From Simkaniaceae bacterium (lineage in GTDB: Bacteria > Chlamydiota > Chlamydiia > Chlamydiales > Simkaniaceae): 39,098 bases of DNA. Below the pieces are notes generated by a model. That model had not been told where the DNA came from, ran no database searches, and worked only from the letters and a program-made list of their open reading frames with translations. A program made the position numbers and the translations under genes. Positions 9,101-16,293 of this stretch are shown piece after piece (the first letter of the stretch is position 1; every line of letters begins with the position of its first letter). The stretch lies in contig JAGOSM010000013.1 of the NCBI GenBank assembly GCA_018062315.1, positions 1 through 39,098 of the forward strand. Reading direction: 5' to 3'.

Positions 9101-10848
9101 ACTACCTCGATGTGTTGCTCTATGGTGGCGTAGGCGCGTTTGTATGTCTCCGAACCATAAGGAATAAAATTCATGTTTTTAATCTGATTTTGCAATCCTA
9201 AAAAGAAACTGCGCGCTTCATCATGACTTGAAAAAGTGAAAGATTGATCAAAAATACGACCTATTAACTTCATCAGCGCAATCTGTCTTTCAATGGGGCA
9301 ATAGGCATCTTCTTTATCAAATGCATTCTGTTGTAAATAAGAAAACTCATAGAGTTCAGATTTGAGGTAGATGACGAGGTCTTCGATCATTACCCCTTCT
9401 TCACCAACCACTTCCATTCTTTTTCCAATCTCATCCCCATCTTTGAGATACTGGTGAGATTGATGAGTTAACGCTCTCCAATGAGGCATCTCTTTTTCAA
9501 GTTGACGTCCCACATCATCTAGGTACTTAGACCAAGAGATAAGGGGATCGATCGCCGGATACTTCCTTGCATCTGATCTTGCACGGGATAGTCCATGAAA
9601 CGCCCCTACCACATTAAGGGTCGCTTGCGTTACAGGCTCTTCAAAATTCCCCCCTGCAGGAGAAACGGTTCCTCCAATAGTCAGTGATCCCGTTTTTCCA
9701 GAGCGAAGCTTTAACACCCCAGATCTTTCATAGAAAGCGGCGATGCGAGAAGCTAGGTATGCAGGGAACGCCTCTTCTCCAGGAATCTCTTCAAGACGTC
9801 CCGACATTTCTCTCATTGCTTGAGCCCAACGAGATGTTGAATCAGCAAGGAGGAGCACATTGAGCCCCATCTGTCGATAATATTCAGCAATAGTTGCCCC
9901 TAAATAGACAGAAGCTTCTCTTGCAGCTACCGGCATTGACGATGTATTGCAAATAATGACGGTACGGCTCATTAACGATTCATGTGTATGAGGATCGGTT
10001 AAATGAGGGAATGTATGCAGCACTTCTACAACTTCACCTGCCCTTTCTCCACATGCTGTCACGACAACAATATCGACGGAAGCATATTTAGCAAGGTGAT
10101 GCTGAAGAACTGTTTTGCCTGCACCAAAAGGGCCTGGAGAACAAAAAGTACCGCCCCTTAAAACAGGAAACTGAGTATCAAAAATGCGAAGCCCAATATC
10201 CATCATCTCGGTTGCTTTGATCTTACGCCCTTCAATCAGGGAGCCTTTGACGGGCCATCTTTGAACCATCGAAACAGAGATTTCGACCCCTTCCTTATTT
10301 TTTAACACAGCCATCTGGTCATCAACGATATAGGAGCCTGCTTTCGCAACAGAAACAATTTCGTATTCGTCATGAAGGGTAAAGGGAACCATAATATAAT
10401 GGTGAAACCTGCCTTCCATCGTATAGCCGAGATAATCGCCCCGTTTCACTTTATCCCCTATCTTAGCAAGAGGAAGAAAATCCCAATGTTTGGTCCTATC
10501 AAGAGGGGTAACGTAAATCCCTCTTTGTAAAAAAAGGCCCGCTGCATCAGCTACCCTTTCAAGAGGATTTTGCAATCCATCTACAATAGAGCTCAAAAGA
10601 CCGGGCCCGAGTTCTGCTTCTAAAAGCTGAGAGGTAAACTCGACTTCAGTTCCAAATTCAATTTCTCTGGTGTCTTCAAAAACCTGGAGTTTTGCTTCTT
10701 TCCCTGCGATCTCAATCACCTCTGCCTTGAGAAGAAGCCCTTTCACCTTAACCATTGCAACCTCTCCCTGGCGAATATTGCCATCAAAAAGGACATGAAT
10801 GAGATTGCCAAAAGCGCGGGTTACTTTACCTGTTGCATATGTTGTCAT
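9097..10848 (-). CDS. atpA: V-type ATP synthase subunit A (catalytic)
   Basis: The catalytic head subunit, about 583 aa. Walker A is GPFGAGKT (near residues 239-246) and the catalytic glutamate region is [12 protein letters not shown]. The family-specific non-homologous insertion precedes the P-loop, and the arginine-rich [18 protein letters not shown] loop is present. The frame extends to an ATG at 10875, but the Met at 10848 ([16 protein letters not shown]) begins where the family normally starts and has AGGG 14 bases upstream, so it is preferred. The 5' end overlaps the DUF2764 gene by 23 bp and the 3' end overlaps atpB by 4 bp. Position matches CT308. Confidence 0.95.
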   Translation of the reverse strand: MTTYATGKVTRAFGNLIHVLFDGNIRQGEVAMVKVKGLLLKAEVIEIAGKEAKLQVFEDTREIEFGTEVEFTSQLLEAELGPGLLSSIVDGLQNPLERVADAAGLFLQRGIYVTPLDRTKHWDFLPLAKIGDKVKRGDYLGYTMEGRFHHYIMVPFTLHDEYEIVSVAKAGSYIVDDQMAVLKNKEGVEISVSMVQRWPVKGSLIEGRKIKATEMMDIGLRIFDTQFPVLRGGTFCSPGPFGAGKTVLQHHLAKYASVDIVVVTACGERAGEVVEVLHTFPHLTDPHTHESLMSRTVIICNTSSMPVAAREASVYLGATIAEYYRQMGLNVLLLADSTSRWAQAMREMSGRLEEIPGEEAFPAYLASRIAAFYERSGVLKLRSGKTGSLTIGGTVSPAGGNFEEPVTQATLNVVGAFHGLSRARSDARKYPAIDPLISWSKYLDDVGRQLEKEMPHWRALTHQSHQYLKDGDEIGKRMEVVGEEGVMIEDLVIYLKSELYEFSYLQQNAFDKEDAYCPIERQIALMKLIGRIFDQSFTFSSHDEARSFFLGLQNQIKNMNFIPYGSETYKRAYATIEQHIEVV

Positions 10849-11566
10849 AAAGCAGTTGATTTCCCTGTTGATCATTTAAAGCATGATAATTTTTGACGAT
10901 CATAAATTGGATGAGATATCCCAAAATCCCATCCATAGAATTAAAATCCCCTTGAAGGAGATCGTCTACCTTCTCGAAGCGATATTCAGCCACTTTCAAA
11001 TATTGGTCCATCGGCTGATCTGGAATGGGACCAAAATCTTCAAATTCAAAAGGCATTTCATAACCGGGCTGATCTTTACTTGCAAAGATCTGAGCTACGG
11101 TTAAATCTCTTGGATCTTCTTCTTTTAACTCAATTAAAGGATCTATTCCAAGTTTTTTACATCTCCATCCCGTAAGAGCCAATCTAAACTCTCTTTCAAA
11201 CTCAAAAAACCGTTTCAGAATCCCCTGATGGGGCTGCTCATAAAAACGGGCCATAATTTGGGGGCAAATGGCGAGTTTTTGCTCTTCTGTATCGCAGGAT
11301 GCCAGAAGGTCCGTCGCAAACAGGGGGAGTTTTTCCTCTTTTCTCAATTCGTCTTCTGATAAATTTCCCCATGGATCAATGATATCGTGTGAATAGAGAC
11401 GTTCAAGGTTAGATATGTCGACAAAGGTCCGAAGCTGCTTCACTTGTTCTAGTTCAGAGACGCTGAGATTTTCTTGCAGAATGACCATTAATTCTTCAGG
11501 GGTAAGATCCACCTTTACCCTGATGTCAAGAGGGGGTAAAAAGGCTGCGAGAAAAAAGTGAGTCAT
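10826..11566 (-). CDS. DUF2764 protein, V-ATPase operon component
   Basis: A 246-residue soluble, helix-rich acidic protein starting MTHFFLAAFLPPLDI. The start, the size and the place between the E and A genes match the DUF2764 family found in chlamydial (CT309) and Bacteroidetes V-type ATPase operons. Its biochemical role is not established. Because these operons lack a recognisable subunit C gene, it may act as the subunit C/d equivalent that joins shaft and ring; that is inference from context. It overlaps atpE by 4 bp (ATGA) and atpA by 23 bp, so it is tightly coupled to the operon. Confidence 0.85.
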   Translation of the reverse strand: MTHFFLAAFLPPLDIRVKVDLTPEELMVILQENLSVSELEQVKQLRTFVDISNLERLYSHDIIDPWGNLSEDELRKEEKLPLFATDLLASCDTEEQKLAICPQIMARFYEQPHQGILKRFFEFEREFRLALTGWRCKKLGIDPLIELKEEDPRDLTVAQIFASKDQPGYEMPFEFEDFGPIPDQPMDQYLKVAEYRFEKVDDLLQGDFNSMDGILGYLIQFMIVKNYHALNDQQGNQLLYDNICNR

Positions 11567-12186
11567 GCTAACACAATTTTTCTAAAATCTTCACGCAGGT
11601 ACTCAATCAGGAGTTTTTTGACACTCTCTTGAGTCACATCGATAGTCAATCTGGCATCGAGAAGTTTAAGTTCTACCCCTCCAGCAAAAGAACCTATCGT
11701 CAAAGAATGATCCTTCAGTTCATTGAGAAAAGCAACTCCCAGTGCTGTAGCCACTTTTTCTTTATCGACCGTTGCAGAAATCACAGCCCGCATTTCTTGA
11801 GAGAGTCCCTCTTTTTTTACTGCATCTACAAGCGCAGAGAGAAGAGATGCAACCCATTGAGGATCTTCCATTTTTTCATGAAGAAGGAGATTTAATTGGG
11901 GATGAAAAAACTGAGTCTCAAGTTCTTCCTTAAGCCTTTCTACAGCTTGTCTTGCAGACAAAGCGAGAGAAGCTTTCATGACGACTTTTTCTTCTTCGAT
12001 TTTTTGTTTTGCCGCTGCAATCAGCTGATCCGCCTCTTGCTTGCAAGCTTTCATAAGACGGGCACACTCTGCTTTAGCTTCTTCAATAAGTGAAGCAGCC
12101 TCTTCTTTAGCCGGCTCTAGCGTCTGCGTTCGAAGAACTTCGCAGATTTTTTTAATTTTATCTGACCCAGAATCAATCGCTTTCAT
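11563..12186 (-). CDS. atpE: V-type ATP synthase subunit E (peripheral stalk)
   Basis: A 207-residue peripheral-stalk subunit. The N-terminal half (residues 1-100) is a long Ala/Glu/Lys coiled coil (EEAASLIEEAKAECARL); the C-terminal globular half ends in a conserved-looking LLIEYLREDFRKIVL. The frame is open to 12399, but that extension crosses the divergent promoter region and gene; the Met at 12186 (MKAIDSGSDKIKKICEVL) fits the known chlamydial N-terminus. It is the first gene of the ATPase operon. A candidate promoter ends only about 7 bp before the ATG. Position matches CT310. Confidence 0.9.
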   Translation of the reverse strand: MKAIDSGSDKIKKICEVLRTQTLEPAKEEAASLIEEAKAECARLMKACKQEADQLIAAAKQKIEEEKVVMKASLALSARQAVERLKEELETQFFHPQLNLLLHEKMEDPQWVASLLSALVDAVKKEGLSQEMRAVISATVDKEKVATALGVAFLNELKDHSLTIGSFAGGVELKLLDARLTIDVTQESVKKLLIEYLREDFRKIVLA

Positions 12187-12193
12187 ATTCGCG

Positions 12194-12222
12194 AGTATAC
12201 CACCCTGTAATGAAAAAAGCAA
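12194..12222 (-). promoter_or_regulatory. Candidate promoter of the V-ATPase operon
   Basis: On the minus strand, TTGCTT (12217-12222) is followed after exactly 17 bp by TATACT (12194-12199). Transcription would start near 12187, practically at the atpE ATG (12186), so the mRNA would be leaderless or the real promoter lies elsewhere. A weak AGGGTGG lies inside the spacer. Confidence 0.4.
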
Positions 12223-12258
12223 TTGCTTTAAAAGAACTTTTTTTGCAATGGTGAAAGC

Positions 12259-12549
12259 ATGAGGAAGCTTATCTCCTACATACTCGCATTGATGTGCATA
12301 GCTCTTCCTGTTCGAGCTGCTCCCCCAAGCTATAATGAAGAAGATGATGCACCCGGAAACTTCTTTGATGGAGCAAAATATGATACAGCAACCTCCCATG
12401 CTGTTGGAGTCTCGATGCTTACGTGGGGACTTGGAATTGCCGCCGGAATTACAGCTCTCACTCTTTTAATTGATCAAAGTTCGAAAGGACACTCGCACCA
12501 TTCTTCAGGAAAATCTAGCCATGGTTCGAGTTCCCATAGTCACAGTTAA
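12259..12549 (+). CDS. Small exported membrane protein with His/Ser tail
   Basis: A 96-residue protein of unknown family. Residues 1-20 form a Sec signal peptide (MRKLISYILALMCIALPVRA, cleavage after Ala). Then follow an acidic linker (NEEDDAPGNFFDG), one hydrophobic segment (about residues 50-71) and a 25-residue tail rich in His and Ser (GHSHHSSGKSSHGSSSHSHS). The tail could bind metal; that is inference. The layout is repeated in the 13572 gene. Divergent from atpE (72 bp apart) and followed after 2 bp by the next gene. Confidence 0.65.
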   Translation: MRKLISYILALMCIALPVRAAPPSYNEEDDAPGNFFDGAKYDTATSHAVGVSMLTWGLGIAAGITALTLLIDQSSKGHSHHSSGKSSHGSSSHSHS

Positions 12550-12551
12550 TT

Positions 12552-13181
12552 ATGATACCTTTTTTTCTCGCTTCACATGCCATTTTTTTTACTCCGCCGC
12601 CAGATTGGCTCATTTTAGAACCAAAAAATCAACCCAAAGAAGTGAGCATAGGCTTTGTTGAAAAAGACAGTAATTACCCCTCCACCATCAACATGGCCAT
12701 TGAAAAAACAGACGCCTCCTTACCTCAATATGTGCAAGCCGTCAAAAAGCTTTACCAACACAAACGGAATCAAACCCTTCGCGATCTAGGATCCCTACCT
12801 CTTAAAATCGGGCGCGGACATCTTCTCGAAATTGACACTCAGACTTCGCACGGTATTTTTAGACAACTGCAACTCCTTTATCCCTACCAGGGAGACATCA
12901 TCATCCTCACCTCAGCTTCCAAAGAACAAAAATTTCTCAAAGTCAAAGATCAGATTTTAACAGCCCTGAAATCACTCACTATAGCTGAGTCCATTTTAGA
13001 TACCCTAACCGAAGAGGAGAGGCAAAGAGTCGATCACCACTTTTTGTCATTAAAACAAAAAAACATGAATGAAAAGGAAATTCTTGAGAAATTCGCCTCC
13101 TTTTTGCACAATGAGTTTCCTGAAAAGGGATCCTTTTGGGAGCTGCTTATTTTAGAACAAATAGCGCTTGTTAAAAAATGA
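12552..13181 (+). CDS. Hypothetical protein, 209 aa, at the CT311/CT312 position
   Basis: No family recognised with confidence. The N-terminus is hydrophobic for about 12 residues (MIPFFLASHAIFF), possibly a short signal or anchor. The rest is soluble, with beta-rich sequence (PLKIGRGHLLEIDTQTSHGIF, GDIIILTSASKE) and a helical, charged C-terminus. It starts 2 bp after the preceding stop and has no obvious Shine-Dalgarno sequence, so coupling is likely. It lies between atpE and tal, where C. trachomatis has CT311/CT312; homology is not shown here. Confidence 0.6.
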   Translation: MIPFFLASHAIFFTPPPDWLILEPKNQPKEVSIGFVEKDSNYPSTINMAIEKTDASLPQYVQAVKKLYQHKRNQTLRDLGSLPLKIGRGHLLEIDTQTSHGIFRQLQLLYPYQGDIIILTSASKEQKFLKVKDQILTALKSLTIAESILDTLTEEERQRVDHHFLSLKQKNMNEKEILEKFASFLHNEFPEKGSFWELLILEQIALVKK

Positions 13182-13229
13182 TAAACTCCCTATTTATAAG
13201 ATTAAAATCTCCTAACCAAGGCAAAGTAT

Positions 13230-13346
13230 ATGCGTATCTTTATTCGTCTTTCCATTTTAGTTGGAATTTTCATAGCGTACGGGGCTGTAACGGGATGTCA
13301 TCGTTCCACTCGAGCAAACTCAGCGTCTACTCATGCACATACTTAA
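13230..13346 (+). CDS. Tiny lipoprotein, 38 aa
   Basis: The frame from ATG 13230 to TAA 13344-13346 encodes 38 residues: a basic start, a hydrophobic segment and a lipobox (MRIFIRLSILVGIFIAYG, then AVTGC), with Cys near residue 24. The mature tail is only about 15 residues, rich in Ser, Thr and His and ending THAHT. An AAGG motif lies about 7 bases before the ATG. Small lipoproteins of this type resemble entericidins in size, but there is no clear sequence match. It is one of six short genes between atpE and tal. Confidence 0.5.
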   Translation: MRIFIRLSILVGIFIAYGAVTGCHRSTRANSASTHAHT

Positions 13347-13359
13347 TTTAAGATACTAA

Positions 13360-13515
13360 ATGTTAGTTCTTTCATTAATGTCTGTTTACATTTCTCCCGG
13401 AGTTGGGGCTGTGGTGGCTCTTGATTACGCCATAGAAATCAGCAAAACTCCTATTCCACTTTACCATTCTCTGGGAGGAATGGCGCTCGTAGAAGCTCTC
13501 TATCTCTTTTTTTAA
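13360..13515 (+). CDS. Small hydrophobic protein, 51 aa
   Basis: ATG 13360 opens a 51-codon frame ending at TAA 13513-13515, starting 13 bp after the tiny lipoprotein gene. The product is mostly hydrophobic, with a Gly/Val-rich first segment (MSVYISPGVGAVVALDYA) and a hydrophobic end (LGGMALVEALYLFF), so it could be a two-segment membrane peptide. No Shine-Dalgarno sequence is clear and no family is recognised. It could be a chance open frame; support is its position and composition only. Confidence 0.3.
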   Translation: MLVLSLMSVYISPGVGAVVALDYAIEISKTPIPLYHSLGGMALVEALYLFF

Positions 13516-13552
13516 AAACAAATGCACTCATTTCTTGATTAAAAATTGAGGT

Positions 13553-13573
13553 ATGGGTAAAACTTTTGCCCAT
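13553..13573 (+). promoter_or_regulatory. Hairpin covering the start codon of the 13572 gene
   Basis: ATGGGTAA (13553-13560) can pair with TTGCCCAT (13566-13573; one G-T pair), leaving a 5-base loop. The 3' arm includes the A and T of the ATG at 13572. A GAGG motif lies just 5' of the stem, so folding would bring it nearer to the start codon. It may tune translation; no direct evidence. Confidence 0.3.
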
Positions 13574-13820
13574 GAAGCGAATCTACCTTGCCTTGTTAGC
13601 CTCTTTTTCTTTATTTGCCGCAGATGAAGCGATCGATCTCCCTGAACCCGATCCAGGAGCGCCAGCCATTGGAGGTGGTGCAGCGATTGCCTCTGACTAT
13701 GCCAAACAAAACTCCATCGTGATTGGGGTGGCTGTCACTACGGCAGTAGCCATTACAGGAATTTTAGTTTCGGTATTGAGTTCCCATGGCACCACGCAAC
13801 ATAATACTACACGCCCTTAG
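13572..13820 (+). CDS. Small exported membrane protein, 82 aa
   Basis: An 82-residue protein with a signal peptide (MKRIYLALLASFSLFAADEA), an acidic/proline/glycine linker (LPEPDPGAPAIGGG), one transmembrane helix (about residues 46-68) and a short polar tail with His (SSHGTTQHNTTRP). The same signal - acidic linker - helix - His/Ser/Thr tail layout occurs in the 12259 gene, so the two may be distant paralogs. A TTG at 13566 would add two residues; the ATG is preferred. The 3' end overlaps the next gene by 35 bp. No family recognised. Confidence 0.6.
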   Translation: MKRIYLALLASFSLFAADEAIDLPEPDPGAPAIGGGAAIASDYAKQNSIVIGVAVTTAVAITGILVSVLSSHGTTQHNTTRP

Positions 13821-14241
13821 TTTTTTTATCCTGTCTTGCCAATCAAACGAAAGATGGATCAAGCAAGAAATGTCTACCTATTGTGAATCCTCCGACTCTA
13901 TCCGCCTTATTTATCCCAAGGAAGAGGATAGTCGCGGATTTGAACTTGAGCTCCTTTTTGCAAAAAATGAGCTCTCTTCCCATATTAATCTCTTCCTCTA
14001 CCCACTCCCCTTTCTTAAACAGACTGAATACCCCCTTACTTTGACCTGCGAAGACGAAACCTATACCTACGCCGCTTATCTTCATAAGGGGGGGCAAAAA
14101 CTCACCCTGAGTAAAGAAGCACAAGAATGTCTTCTTTCTCTTCTGAAAAAAGGAGAGCCAATTCAATTGAGTTTTAAGGGACATTCTCAAATGATTCATG
14201 GAAAAGGGTTTAAAAAATATGAAAAATTTATTAGAAAATAA
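13786..14241 (+). CDS. Putative lipoprotein, 151 aa
   Basis: A 151-residue protein with a lipoprotein signal: MAPRNIILHALSFFILSC, lipobox ILSC, with Cys18 as the acylation site. The mature domain is mixed alpha/beta with no recognised family, ending in a basic tail (HGKGFKKYEKFIRK). Its size and layout resemble the lipoprotein at 1131-1550, but no clear sequence identity is seen. It overlaps the preceding gene by 35 bp, which suggests coupled translation, and lies 42 bp before tal. Confidence 0.6.
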   Translation: MAPRNIILHALSFFILSCQSNERWIKQEMSTYCESSDSIRLIYPKEEDSRGFELELLFAKNELSSHINLFLYPLPFLKQTEYPLTLTCEDETYTYAAYLHKGGQKLTLSKEAQECLLSLLKKGEPIQLSFKGHSQMIHGKGFKKYEKFIRK

Positions 14242-14283
14242 TGCAAAAAGATAATATTGGTATATAAAAAGGGGATGAAAATA

Positions 14284-15228
14284 ATGAATAAATTTGATGG
14301 GTTAAAAAAATATACCACAATCGTCGCTGACACAGGTGATATTGAAGCCATTAAGCTCTACAAACCGACAGATGCAACGACGAACCCCTCATTGATCTTA
14401 GCTGCTGCACAAATCCCTCAGTATCTTCCCCTCTTACAAGATGCGGTCCAGTATGCCAAAAAAAATGGAGGATCGTTAGACAAAGCCATAGCTAAAGTCT
14501 TTGTAAATTTTGGAGTTGAAATCCTCAAGCATATTCCCGGAAGAATTTCAACTGAGGTGGATGCTCGTCTTTCTTTCGATATTCAAGCAAGTATAGCCAA
14601 GGCTAAAGAGTATATCGCTCTATATCAAGCAGCAGGAATTCCTAAAGAGAGGATCTTAGTTAAGCTTGCGTCTACCTGGGAAGGGGCCGAGGCCTGTAAA
14701 GCACTAGAAAAAGAAGGGATCCATTGCAATTTAACACTGATGTTCAGCCTTCCCCAGGCGATTGCATGTGCAGAGGCGGGGGCTACCCTTATTTCCCCTT
14801 TTGTAGGAAGGATCCTCGACTGGCATCTCAAAGCGGAAGGAAAGAGTTCCATCCCTGCAGAACAAGATCCTGGCGTTCTTTCTGTGGAAGAAATTTTTAA
14901 CTATTATAAGAAATTTGGCTATAAAACCCAGGTTATGGGAGCCAGTTTCCGCAATAGTGGGGAAATTCTCGCTCTTGCAGGGTGTGATCTTCTCACCATT
15001 GCACCAAAATTCCTCAAAGAACTTCAAGAGACAGAAGGTGCGGTTCCCCTTCAACTTGACAAAGAAAAAGCCAAAAATAGCTCTATTCAAAAAATAACTT
15101 TAGATGAAAAAGGATTCCGTCTTGCTCTTAATGAGAACCAAATGGCAACGGAGAAGCTCTCCGAGGGAATTCGCAACTTCATTAAAGATACACTTAAATT
15201 AGAAAAATTACTTGATAGTTTGAAATAA
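14284..15228 (+). CDS. tal: Transaldolase
   Basis: A 314-residue TalB-type transaldolase of the pentose phosphate pathway, transferring a dihydroxyacetone unit from sedoheptulose 7-phosphate to glyceraldehyde 3-phosphate. The Schiff-base lysine is Lys127 in [11 protein letters not shown], with Asp16 (VADTGD), Asn34 (ATTNPSLIL) and Glu91 ([11 protein letters not shown]) as the expected active-site residues. The ATG at 14284 is chosen because AGGGGA lies 8 bases upstream; an ATG at 14275 is too close to it and a TTG at 14257 is unlikely. In C. trachomatis tal (CT313) is also next to rpoC; here the kinase gene lies between. Confidence 0.95.
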   Translation: MNKFDGLKKYTTIVADTGDIEAIKLYKPTDATTNPSLILAAAQIPQYLPLLQDAVQYAKKNGGSLDKAIAKVFVNFGVEILKHIPGRISTEVDARLSFDIQASIAKAKEYIALYQAAGIPKERILVKLASTWEGAEACKALEKEGIHCNLTLMFSLPQAIACAEAGATLISPFVGRILDWHLKAEGKSSIPAEQDPGVLSVEEIFNYYKKFGYKTQVMGASFRNSGEILALAGCDLLTIAPKFLKELQETEGAVPLQLDKEKAKNSSIQKITLDEKGFRLALNENQMATEKLSEGIRNFIKDTLKLEKLLDSLK

Positions 15229-15270
15229 AAAAACAATCAAATTAATTTGTAATTATCTTATAATAGGTAT

Positions 15271-16293
15271 ATGCAACCTATATTGGATAGTTCTCTACAT
15301 TTTTTAAATCTTCTCAGAAGCCAATCTGAAGAACTCAATCTACCCCCCTGGGATCGTATCCCCGACTCTCATCAGTGGGTGAAAAAGAATGCAAGATTCG
15401 CCTATCGGGAAGGGGATGCCCTTTATATTCAATCAAATGTAGTGCTCGCTTCTGGTGCAGAAAAAATCGTCTATAGCGGACAAAAGTTTGACCTAGAAGT
15501 CGATGAAACAACAGAACATCTTGGTTCTGAAGAAGTTGTATTTATTTTTCCTCGTGAACCGGGAATCTGGAAAAATCGAGAATTTGGGTTATCGAAGGGA
15601 AGTGATTCCCCCCACCTAGTCCAAACGATCGCCCATGCCCAATTTGGCAAAAATGAAGGGCGTACGGGAGTGGCAATTCAAAATCGTTTCTTGACTCTCG
15701 GAGAACATCTTAGGGATTCGGCTGCGACTATTAATGATGTCGCATTAAGGGCTCTTTTAGGAGATTATCAACAAGGATTAGGAGCTCTTCATTCCTTAGA
15801 TTACGTTCATAAGGACATTAAAGCAGACAACCTATTTGTCTCATTCGATACTCCTCCCATAGGAATGGTAGGTGATTTTGGCTGTGCTGCTAGATTATCT
15901 AAAGGACTCAGCCCGGCTGAAGGAATGCGTTTAACCTCCTATTCTCCTCATCTTCTTATGAAAGCGACAACCCTTTATCGAACCCTTTCTACCTCTTCAG
16001 ATTGCACTGACTTAGAACGGTCTCTAGCTGCATCAACACTTGCAACCATAACAGATCTCAAAAGAGAACGGGGACTCAGTGACCCTGAAACTCCACCCCC
16101 AGAACCCTCTAAAAAAGAAATCGCAGAAGAGCTCTTGCCCTTCCTGCCTGCAGACGATTTCTACGCCCTTGGCGTAACCTTTGAAGATGTTATTAAGAAG
16201 CTTGGAGAAGAAAGATTTCCCATTACGGCAGCAGCAATTGATGCATTAAAAAGAGGAGAGGTTACCCTCCCCCCTTTTACTGACCTAGCTTAG
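15271..16293 (+). CDS. Eukaryotic-like protein kinase with WNK-like lysine placement
   Basis: A 340-residue soluble protein with a kinase fold. Seen: a glycine loop [10 protein letters not shown] (61-70), the catalytic loop HKDIKADN (180-187; Asp182 base, Asn187 metal), DFG at 202-204 (GDFGCAAR) and a subdomain IX motif [13 protein letters not shown]. The beta-3 VAIK lysine is absent: the matching segment reads [11 protein letters not shown] lysine (Lys65) sits in the glycine loop exactly where WNK kinases carry theirs, so the enzyme may still be active. No transmembrane helix or PASTA domain. The first 55 residues look like a separate leader. A TATAAT at 15259-15264 would start transcription near the ATG. 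Convergent with rpoC (4 bp overlap). A host-directed kinase is possible but unproven. Confidence 0.75.
   Translation: MQPILDSSLHFLNLLRSQSEELNLPPWDRIPDSHQWVKKNARFAYREGDALYIQSNVVLASGAEKIVYSGQKFDLEVDETTEHLGSEEVVFIFPREPGIWKNREFGLSKGSDSPHLVQTIAHAQFGKNEGRTGVAIQNRFLTLGEHLRDSAATINDVALRALLGDYQQGLGALHSLDYVHKDIKADNLFVSFDTPPIGMVGDFGCAARLSKGLSPAEGMRLTSYSPHLLMKATTLYRTLSTSSDCTDLERSLAASTLATITDLKRERGLSDPETPPPEPSKKEIAEELLPFLPADDFYALGVTFEDVIKKLGEERFPITAAAIDALKRGEVTLPPFTDLA

Noticed and set aside
12187-12399. 71-residue N-terminal extension of subunit E
   Set aside because: It runs through the intergenic region and into the divergent 12259 gene; the known chlamydial E subunit begins at the Met at 12186.
14731-15090. 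119-codon minus-strand frame inside tal
   Set aside because: Lies within a securely identified transaldolase gene; no start signal or domain.
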